From an uncultured Armatimonadota bacterium (lineage in GTDB: Bacteria > Armatimonadota > Armatimonadia > Armatimonadales > Armatimonadaceae), in assembly GCA_903915615.1 (NCBI GenBank), contig CAIWTR010000339.1:1-5329 (forward strand): DNA of 5,329 bases. Reading direction: 5' to 3'. Of this stretch, positions 1-5,180 are shown piece after piece; positions within the stretch are counted from its first letter, which is position 1; the number at the start of each line of letters is the position of its first letter. Under the pieces are notes generated by a model. It saw nothing but the letters and a program-made list of their open reading frames with translations, was not told the DNA's origin and made no database searches. A program made the position numbers and the translations under genes.

Positions 1-2
1 CC

Positions 3-80
3 ATCATTGATCCTCAAAGAACGTGGATTCTGACAATGGATGCACACTATCTTGTATGTAAAAAACTGCTAGAAGACTAA
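3..80 (+). CDS. Possible C-terminal end of an upstream gene (partial)
   Basis: An open frame enters from the left edge and stops at TAA 78-80. It encodes about 25 residues ending in HYLVCKKLLED. The composition looks protein-like (charged and hydrophobic residues mixed, a typical polar C-terminus), and the other two forward frames close within the first 33 bases. I do not recognise the family. A stretch this short stays open by chance fairly often, so it could be non-coding. No intrinsic terminator with a T-run follows it. Confidence 0.3.
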   Translation: MIDPQRTWILTMDAHYLVCKKLLED

Positions 81-363
81 GCTTCAATCCGCTTCCGAAG
101 CACTTGGGCACCGGACGCAAGGAGAAGAATACAGCCATGAGACGTGACATGCAAGGAGAAACCGGATTTGTTTTCAGAATATGTGATTTGAACTAACTTC
201 CATCTCTACACCTTTCTATATAGATGACCACTTGCTATACATATAGGTTAGTGCCTCTCCGCAGCAATGCATTACCTAGCTTCTGGCACCAGCTGATCAG
301 AATGCACGCACCGGCATGCCAATCTCTGACAGGCTATACTGTTGTCGTTAACAGGGGTGTTTC
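81..363. other. Intergenic region upstream of gyrB
   Basis: I see no convincing gene or RNA here. The stretch should contain the gyrB promoter. TATACT at 335-340 resembles a -10 box but has no -35 partner at normal spacing. The end of the region carries the gyrB ribosome binding site, AGGGG at 353-357, six bases before the start codon. Confidence 0.5.
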
Positions 364-2415
364 ATGCCCCTTATTAAGGATGCTCTATTGAACGACGACC
401 AGCAGGACCTCTTCACCGACTCCGATTTGGATACTGAATACGCGACGCCATCAATTCAGCGTGTAGAAAATGACTACAACGCAGATGCACTTAGTATGCT
501 CGAAGGTCTTGAAGCTGTCCGCAAGCGCCCCGGAATGTATATTGGCGACACCGGTCTTGGTGGATTGCATCACCTCTTTAAAGAGATCATTGATAACTCT
601 ATCGATGAAGTTCTGGCAGGTTACTGCACAGAGATCAATGTAACGCTGCATGCCGATCGTTCTATTACGATTAGTGATAACGGGCGAGGCATCCCAGTTG
701 ATGTCAACAAGCAAACCGGTAAACCAGGCGTTGAAATGGTCATGACCGAGCTTCATGCCGGTGGTAAGTTTGGCGATGGTGGCTACAAGACATCCGGTGG
801 ACTCCACGGCGTCGGCGCATCGTGTGTAAATGCTCTCTCCCTGTGGCTTGAGACTACCGTCCGCCGCGATGGCAAAATACATCAAGTTCGCTTTGAGCGT
901 GGTGTGGTAACCATCCCTACCAAGATCATTGGCACCTGTGATGCTAGCGACACGGGTACCACGCAGCGCTGGCTTTCTGATCCGGAGATTTTTTCCATTG
1001 CTCTCGATGGAACCGGACAGCTTGATTACAGGGCCGAGCTCTTCCTCGGGCGTATTCGCGAACTCTCTTACCTTAACAAAGAAGTAAAGATTACTTTCCT
1101 CGATGAGCTCAATGAGCGCGAGGTCGAAGTCTTCCACCATCAACGTGGAATTGCTGAATATGTAATCCACCTCAATCAGAGCAAGGATCCAATCGGTACA
1201 AAGGTCGTCTACTTCTTTAAGGATCAAGGCGATACTCAGGTTGAAGTCTCCTTCCAGTACAACAGAAGCTACTCAGAGAGCATCTACTGTTTTACGAACA
1301 ACATCCCCCAACCCGATGGCGGTACGCACCTCTCAGGTTTCAAGACAGCGCTGACGCGCGTCGTCAACCAATATGCGCGTAAGAACAACTTCATAAAGGA
1401 AAAAGAGTCAAACCTTAGCGGCGATGATGTTCGTGAGGGTTTGACCGCTGTGATTTCTGTGCGTTTGTCAAATCCGATGTTTAACTCGCAGGACAAACGG
1501 CGCCTGACTAACATCGAGGTCGAAGGTATCGTCAACACAATCGTTGGCGAAGGCCTAACGACATTTCTTGAGGAGAATCCAGCTGCTGCCAAGTCTATTC
1601 TTGATAAGGCACTTACTGCACAAAAGGCGCGTGAAGCTGCCCGGAAAGCTTCCGACCTCGTCAAACGTCAAAATGCCTTGGAGAACTCAAGTCTTCCAGG
1701 AAAGCTTGCTGACTGTACTGAACGAAGTCCGGCGAAGTCTGAGATCTATCTTGTCGAAGGTGACTCGGCTGGTGGCTCTGCCAAGCAGGGCCGTGACCGT
1801 ACCACACAGGCAGTCTTGCCACTGTTTGGAAAAATCATCTGTGTCGAGAAGGCACGTATTGATAAGGCTCTCGATAATCAATCTGTGAAGATGATTATTA
1901 GCGCCCTTGGAGCTGGCATTGCATTCGGAAATGATGAAGATGCGATTCGCTTTGATATCAACAAGCTGCGTTACCACAAAGTCATCATCATGACGGATGC
2001 TGACGTAGACGGCGACCATATCCGTACGCTGCTACTAAACTTCTTCTACCGATATATGCGGCCGCTCATCGATGGCGGCTACATCTATATTGCGCAGCCA
2101 CCGCTGTACGCAGTCCGTATCGGCAAGGATGAAAAGATCTACGCACGTACGGAAGCTGACCGCGACCGGATTATCAAGGAAGCGAAGCGTAAGGAAGTTC
2201 ACGTCACTCGGTTTAAGGGATTGGGTGAAATGAACCCAGAAGACCTTTCTGAGACCACGATGAATCCTAAGAACAGAACGCTTGCGCGTGTGACTGTCGC
2301 AACGGCTGCAGAGGCGGACAACGTCTTTACCGTCCTTCTCGGTGAGAAGGTTGAACCTAGGCGTGCGTTCATCGAGCGTCATGCCAGGGAAGCCAAGAAC
2401 ATCGATACGTTCTAA
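364..2415 (+). CDS. gyrB: DNA gyrase subunit B (type IIA topoisomerase ATPase subunit)
   Basis: This is the ATPase subunit of gyrase. With GyrA it passes one DNA duplex through another to introduce negative supercoils in the cytoplasm. The 683 residues show the full family order. The GHKL ATPase has the N-box EIIDNS (74-79, catalytic Glu74), DNGRGIP (105-111) and GGLHGVG (145-151). A transducer domain carries a QTK-like loop (QDK, 376-378). The TOPRIM domain has EGDSAGG (465-471) and DADVDGD (545-551), which supply the metal-binding acidic residues. The C-terminal tail has KGLGEMNP (618-625). The length fits GyrB without the large proteobacterial insertion. The ATG at 364 has AGGGG six bases upstream. 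It gives an acidic N-terminal extension of roughly 35 residues before the usual YNADxxxxLEGLEAVRKRPGMYIG start region. The gene stands alone, with no gyrA, recF or dnaN visible. ParE is the alternative, but the TOPRIM and tail motifs (AQPPLY, GLGEMNPE) favour GyrB. Confidence 0.92.
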   Translation: MPLIKDALLNDDQQDLFTDSDLDTEYATPSIQRVENDYNADALSMLEGLEAVRKRPGMYIGDTGLGGLHHLFKEIIDNSIDEVLAGYCTEINVTLHADRSITISDNGRGIPVDVNKQTGKPGVEMVMTELHAGGKFGDGGYKTSGGLHGVGASCVNALSLWLETTVRRDGKIHQVRFERGVVTIPTKIIGTCDASDTGTTQRWLSDPEIFSIALDGTGQLDYRAELFLGRIRELSYLNKEVKITFLDELNEREVEVFHHQRGIAEYVIHLNQSKDPIGTKVVYFFKDQGDTQVEVSFQYNRSYSESIYCFTNNIPQPDGGTHLSGFKTALTRVVNQYARKNNFIKEKESNLSGDDVREGLTAVISVRLSNPMFNSQDKRRLTNIEVEGIVNTIVGEGLTTFLEENPAAAKSILDKALTAQKAREAARKASDLVKRQNALENSSLPGKLADCTERSPAKSEIYLVEGDSAGGSAKQGRDRTTQAVLPLFGKIICVEKARIDKALDNQSVKMIISALGAGIAFGNDEDAIRFDINKLRYHKVIIMTDADVDGDHIRTLLLNFFYRYMRPLIDGGYIYIAQPPLYAVRIGKDEKIYARTEADRDRIIKEAKRKEVHVTRFKGLGEMNPEDLSETTMNPKNRTLARVTVATAAEADNVFTVLLGEKVEPRRAFIERHAREAKNIDTF

Positions 2416-2435
2416 CACTTCTAGATCAAACAACG

Positions 2436-2467
2436 AGGGCGCTGAGATATCAGCGTCCTTTTTCTTT
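2436..2467 (+). terminator. Intrinsic terminator of gyrB
   Basis: A ten-pair stem (2436-2445 with 2450-2459, one G-U pair) closes a GATA loop and is followed by a T-rich run (TTTT C TTT). It begins 20 bases after the gyrB stop codon, so it ends the gyrB transcript. Confidence 0.88.
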
Positions 2468-2524
2468 ATAAGCAGGCATCCGGTAAGTTGCGATGATATT
2501 ACAACTAGACGTTGACCACTCAGG

Positions 2525-2566
2525 ACATCGTTCATTACCCATACATCGTGGTGAGAGTTACGCGAC
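2525..2566 (-). repeat. Degenerate copy of the rplJ-rplL junction
   Basis: This stretch resembles the real rplJ-rplL junction (3179-3233). The nine bases agttacgcg at 2556-2564, which include the remnant's TAA stop, also occur at 3222-3230 around the rplJ stop, and the match extends to 13 of 15. Next to it, 2544-2555 is the exact reverse complement of 3209-3220, part of the spacer hairpin. Positions 2525-2553 also align directly, at about 70%, with the rplL start, Shine-Dalgarno and spacer (3179-3206). The two readings of the spacer compete. I regard the region as decayed and rearranged. Confidence 0.45.
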
Positions 2567-2698
2567 AGCTACGCCTTCGTACTCGAGGAGCCCCTTGAGC
2601 TTGGGTGCTACATCCTTGGAAACGTGACCTCTGACCGCGATCAGGCAAGCAAGACGGGGCACCGTCATATCTGAGATGTTAGCCATCCGATTCCACAT
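2558..2698 (-). pseudogene. Degenerate, internally deleted rplL copy
   Basis: Bases 2571-2624 match the 3' part of rplL (2833-2886) at 47 of 54 positions without gaps, on the same strand. In frame, this reads VSKDVAPKLKGLLEYEG, against VSKDEADKLKGLLESEG at the L7/L12 C-terminus. The frame is open from an ATG at 2698 to a TAA at 2558 (46 residues). Upstream residues ISDMTVPRLACL resemble IENMTVLELAEL from the L7/L12 N-terminal domain, so the hinge and most of the C-terminal domain appear deleted. Five of the seven mismatches in the well-matched part change the amino acid, which suits a decaying copy rather than a selected gene. I see no strong ribosome binding site. It lies past the rplL terminator. 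A retained mini-protein is possible but unlikely. Confidence 0.7.
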
Positions 2699-2750
2699 GT
2701 CCGAACGCACACGCTACATGACTGCTACAAGTTGAAGCGATGCTGTTGGC

Positions 2751-2797
2751 ATAACAAAAACAAAAACCCCGCCGACCGAAAGGCCAGCGGGGTTTTT
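2751..2797 (-). terminator. Intrinsic terminator of the rplJ-rplL operon
   Basis: Read on the minus strand, an 11-pair perfect stem (2787-2797 with 2762-2772) ends in a T-rich tract, continued by GTTTTTG across 2751-2761. The stem is GC-rich in the middle and A/T at the base. It starts 16 bases after the rplL stop codon. The A/T flanks on both sides mean it may also stop transcripts arriving from gyrB. Confidence 0.9.
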
Positions 2798-2813
2798 GAA
2801 TGCGTCTCGGAGA

Positions 2814-3182
2814 CTACTTGATCTCGACGACTGCGCCTTCGGACTCGAGGAGACCCTTGAGCTTGTCTGCTTCGTCCTTGGAAACGCCCTCTTTGATTGT
2901 CTTAGGAGCTGCATCAACAACTTCCTTAGCTTCCTTGAGGCCGAGACCCGTAAGTTCGCGGACAACCTTGATAACCTGGATCTTCTTGTCACCTGCGGAC
3001 TTGAGGACAACATCGAATGCCGTCTTCTCTTCCACAACAGCGGCTCCGCCAGCAGCAGGAGCAGCAGCAGCTACAGGAGCAGCAGCGCTAACACCAAACT
3101 TCTCTTGGAGTGCCTTTACGAGCTCTGCGAGCTCGAGGACAGTCATATTCTCAATGGCGCCAATAAGTTCTTCAGCGGTCAT
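2814..3182 (-). CDS. rplL: Large ribosomal subunit stalk protein bL12 (L7/L12)
   Basis: L7/L12 forms the flexible stalk of the 50S subunit and recruits and activates translational GTPases (EF-Tu, EF-G, IF2). The 122 residues have the normal three parts. An N-terminal dimerisation domain (about 1-32, with the MTVLELAELVKAL helix) binds L10. An Ala/Pro/Gly-rich hinge follows (about 33-50). The C-terminal factor-binding domain (about 53-122) contains KIQVIKVVRELTGLGLKEAK and ends GLLESEGAVVEIK. The ATG at 3182 is preceded by GAAAGGG at about eight bases. The hinge is encoded by runs of Ala codons. It is the second gene of an operon with rplJ, 41 bases downstream of the rplJ stop, and is followed by a strong terminator. 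rpoB, its common downstream neighbour, is absent. Confidence 0.98.
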   Translation of the reverse strand: MTAEELIGAIENMTVLELAELVKALQEKFGVSAAAPVAAAAPAAGGAAVVEEKTAFDVVLKSAGDKKIQVIKVVRELTGLGLKEAKEVVDAAPKTIKEGVSKDEADKLKGLLESEGAVVEIK

Positions 3183-3200
3183 GATTGATACCCTTTCAAT

Positions 3201-3216
3201 GTGGTGTTCTCACCAC
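3201..3216 (-). other. Hairpin between rplJ and rplL
   Basis: A perfect six-pair stem (GTGGTG with CACCAC) closes a four-base loop in the 41-base spacer between the rplJ stop and the rplL ribosome binding site. There is no T-run, so it is not a terminator. It could act as an RNA processing or stability element, or tune initiation on rplL, which must be made in several copies per L10. The function is inferred. Confidence 0.5.
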
Positions 3217-3223
3217 GATGCAG

Positions 3224-3799
3224 TTACGCGGCGGCTTTCTTGTCTTCGATAGCCTTGAGCGTATAAACAAAATTCGAGATAACCCCTTGCAGCGTGTACA
3301 CGAGGCCGGAGATTGGTGAGTTGAACGCACCAAGCATCTGTGAAAGGAGAACATCACGCGGTGGAACCTTGGCAAGAGCATCAATCTGCTCAGCACCAAA
3401 GTAACGACCACCAACCACACCGCCCTTGATTTTCAACGGGGTGTTGCGGTTTGCAGCGATGTAATCCACGACAACCTTTGCAACTCCAATTGGATCGGAG
3501 GAAGCAATCGTTGCAGCCGTTGTGCCGTTCAACAGGATATCGACACGTTCGTCGTCGATTCCCTGTTCCTTCAGCGCAATACGCATCAACGTGTTCTTCA
3601 CTACCGAGAAGTCACCATCGCCGAGTTCACGTAGCTTAGTTCGAATCTCGCCCATCTGAGGCACGGTCAGACCACGGTACTCCGTGAGGATGACTGCTTC
3701 ACTGTTGGACAGTGTCACACCCAGGTCACTGGTAATCGCCTTCTTGACCGAGGCCGGCTTTTTGGAGATCTGCCGACTGATCTTGGTTTTCTTTGCCAT
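3224..3799 (-). CDS. rplJ: Large ribosomal subunit protein uL10
   Basis: L10 binds 23S rRNA at the base of the stalk and carries the L7/L12 dimers. With them it usually represses its own mRNA. The 191 residues show the family features: EYRGLTVPQMGEIRTKLRE (40-58), FSVVKNTLMRIAL (64-76), and a long C-terminal helical region (about 145-186) that binds L12 dimers. The basic start MAKKTKISRQ is normal. The frame stays open 26 codons further upstream, but the ATG at 3799 is chosen because AAGGA lies about seven bases before it. It is also where the conserved protein begins, and the upstream codons overlap the structured leader. It is the first gene of the rplJ-rplL operon. rplK and rplA, its usual upstream neighbours, are replaced here by a transporter gene. 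Confidence 0.97.
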   Translation of the reverse strand: MAKKTKISRQISKKPASVKKAITSDLGVTLSNSEAVILTEYRGLTVPQMGEIRTKLRELGDGDFSVVKNTLMRIALKEQGIDDERVDILLNGTTAATIASSDPIGVAKVVVDYIAANRNTPLKIKGGVVGGRYFGAEQIDALAKVPPRDVLLSQMLGAFNSPISGLVYTLQGVISNFVYTLKAIEDKKAAA

Positions 3800-3829
3800 T
3801 CGAGCTTCCTTCTCGTTACCGAGACGCAG

Positions 3830-3867
3830 AAAACGAAAAGCCCTCCGACCCAGACAGGTCCGAGGGC
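3830..3867 (-). terminator. Terminator-like hairpin (attenuator) in the rplJ leader
   Basis: On the minus strand an 11-position stem with one mismatch (3857-3867 with 3840-3850) closes a six-base loop and is followed by TTTTCGTTTT (3839-3830). It sits about 30 bases before the rplJ start codon, in the transcribed leader. It therefore looks like a conditional terminator rather than the end of another gene. Confidence 0.65.
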
Positions 3868-3961
3868 GAACACACATTACAGCGTACCCGCTTTACCCTC
3901 GGCAGGCGTACATGATGTACATTACAGGGCGAACCCTACCGGCTGTCTTAGGGGAAAGACA
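3857..3961 (-). ncRNA. L10 leader-like structured 5' UTR of rplJ
   Basis: L10 leaders are cis-acting mRNA elements bound by the L10-L12 complex to control rplJL. Here the minus strand has GCCGAGGG (3903-3896) pairing with CCCTCGG (3866-3860). That resembles the GCCGAGG/CCUCGG stem I recall from the L10 leader family, but I could not run the covariance model. The stem encloses a short AGCG-GGUA-CGCU hairpin (3885-3874 side). Upstream are an AGGG-UUCG-CCCU tetraloop hairpin (3937-3926) and a TGTCTT/AAGACA hairpin (3961-3944). The 3' strand of the main stem is also the 5' arm of the terminator-like hairpin, so the two cannot form together. Confidence 0.65.
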
Positions 3962-3978
3962 AACGTTTCCAAGAGTGG

Positions 3979-4007
3979 ATACTATCGCGGTATATAACGA
4001 GCGTCAA
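3979..4007 (-). promoter_or_regulatory. Sigma-70-type promoter for rplJ-rplL
   Basis: On the minus strand, TTGACG (4007-4002) and TAGTAT (3984-3979) are separated by exactly 17 bases, close to the TTGACA/TATAAT consensus. Transcription would start near 3972 and give a leader of about 170 bases before rplJ. The promoter overlaps the end of the transporter gene, whose TAG stop is the first half of the -10 box. Confidence 0.6.
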
Positions 4008-4824
4008 GGATTGTCTTTAGAATCAGGTAGGAATCCATACAGATAACCATTAGCACGAACGCCCACTTCAGCTTGGCAGGACTGATCTTCTTGCCGATGG
4101 TGATTCCTAGTTGAGCAAAAATGGATGCTCCGATTAACATCAACATCGCGATGTCAAGACGAACATTTCCCGCTAGAGCATAGTTGACTGTGCCAGAAAC
4201 CGATGTCACCAGTAAGACACCCGTTGATGCCATCGCAGCGGCATTCACACGCATCCCGACCCCTCGCGTCAGTAGTGGAGTCCATAACAACCCTCCACCA
4301 ATACCAAGAATTCCCCCAAGTGCGCCGATCACAATCGCAGCGGGAACTAAGACAAAGTATGGCACTACGCGTTCAACTGTAGTTAGCGCAAGGGTTGGTC
4401 CCAGGCTGGATGTCGAAAGCACGCCTCTCAGAGCTCCAGGATCCGCTGGGGCAGTCGCCATTAGAAGTGCACCTGTGGCAAGTACTAGGATAAACGCAAT
4501 GTTAACAAATGATGCAGCAAGACCAAGTGTATTGAGATGCTGGAGAAGCCCCACCCCAAGCTGCACACCGATCCATGTTGGAACTGCGATAACAACCGCT
4601 AGTTTCAGCTCACCCAGACCACTTCGCTGTGCTTTGATCATCGATGCGACCGCGACACCTATCATCTGACAGAGCCCGGTACCGACAGCAACCATCGGTG
4701 GCATCCCAAGCATGTTCACTAAAATGGGCGTGATAAGAATGCCGCCACCAACGCTGAACATCCCGGCCGTAACCCCGACGGCACAGCCAAGCAGCAATAT
4801 GATGAGTGTTTCAACAATCGTCAG
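3982..4824 (-). CDS. TauE/SafE (TSUP) family membrane transporter
   Basis: TSUP proteins are inner-membrane carriers, several linked to export or uptake of sulfur compounds or organic anions. The substrate here cannot be told. The protein has about eight hydrophobic segments in two halves. Each half carries the family's glycine motif: GVTAGMFSVGGG (17-28) followed by TPIL, and GALGGILGIGGG (167-178) followed by TPLL. The frame is open to TTG 4944, and GTG 4887 is also possible. Neither has a visible ribosome binding site, and the extra 20-40 residues are hydrophilic and not family-like. I place the start at CTG 4824, eight bases after GGGAAGG (4839-4833). This gives 280 residues, near the usual family length, starting just before the first membrane segment. 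A CTG start is rare, so the start is uncertain while the gene itself is not. It is monocistronic and divergent from the gene at 5181. Confidence 0.88.
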   Translation of the reverse strand: MTIVETLIILLLGCAVGVTAGMFSVGGGILITPILVNMLGMPPMVAVGTGLCQMIGVAVASMIKAQRSGLGELKLAVVIAVPTWIGVQLGVGLLQHLNTLGLAASFVNIAFILVLATGALLMATAPADPGALRGVLSTSSLGPTLALTTVERVVPYFVLVPAAIVIGALGGILGIGGGLLWTPLLTRGVGMRVNAAAMASTGVLLVTSVSGTVNYALAGNVRLDIAMLMLIGASIFAQLGITIGKKISPAKLKWAFVLMVICMDSYLILKTILDARYIPR

Positions 4825-4944
4825 TGTCGTAGCCTTCCCACGAAAGCGTTGATCCTCTCGAGGAGAAACACCGAGAGAGCCCCCCACAAGGCCGGCAACA
4901 GCACGGACATCACAACAGTGACGATGGATACTCGCATTGCGCAA

Positions 4945-4972
4945 ACGATATCAGAGTCCAGAGGTGTTGCAA
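4945..4972 (-). promoter_or_regulatory. Candidate promoter for the TSUP transporter gene
   Basis: On the minus strand, TTGCAA (4972-4967) and TATCGT (4950-4945) are 16 bases apart, each matching four of six consensus bases. Transcription would begin near 4938. That is downstream of the TTG at 4944 and would rule that codon out as the start. The match is modest. Confidence 0.3.
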
Positions 4973-5180
4973 TGAAGAATTGGTACACAGCCCTAGCGTA
5001 ATGAAGGTCAACCGTCTACGCTGGTTTATGCGCGCTACGAACATTCACGGACTTTGGATACGACTGCTTGTGAAGAACATGGCCTCCTAAGAGCGGGCGT
5101 AACTACCTGAGAATGAACCTCTACGGTCGCGAAACCGTCCAAGTCTCTACCCGCAATCTGACATTTATGGAGTACCCCTC

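Noticed and set aside
188..247. Possible gyrB promoter boxes (TTGAAC, TATATA, TATACA)
   Set aside because: No pair of boxes has both acceptable sequence and 16-18 base spacing.
451..1227. Long open frame on the minus strand inside gyrB
   Set aside because: Antisense shadow of a highly conserved coding sequence; its translation resembles no known family and gyrB motifs span the whole interval.
3045..3095. Trinucleotide-like gcagca repeats
   Set aside because: They encode the normal Ala-rich hinge of L7/L12 and are not an independent repeat element.
2800..3252. Plus-strand frames opposite rplL
   Set aside because: Both overlapping plus-strand frames are antisense to the unmistakable L7/L12 gene and owe their openness to its Ala codons.
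3800..3877. Upstream extension of the rplJ frame by 26 codons
   Set aside because: It overlaps the leader hairpin, lacks a ribosome binding site, and the L10 family begins at MAKK with a good site before it.
4184..4669. 161-codon plus-strand frame across the transporter gene
   Set aside because: Shadow frame opposite the TSUP gene; its Pro/Ser/Thr/Ala-rich composition reflects the antisense of membrane-helix codons.
5001..5090. 29-codon ATG frame (MKVNRLRWFM...) in the gap before 5181
   Set aside because: No ribosome binding site, very short, no recognisable features; likely chance.
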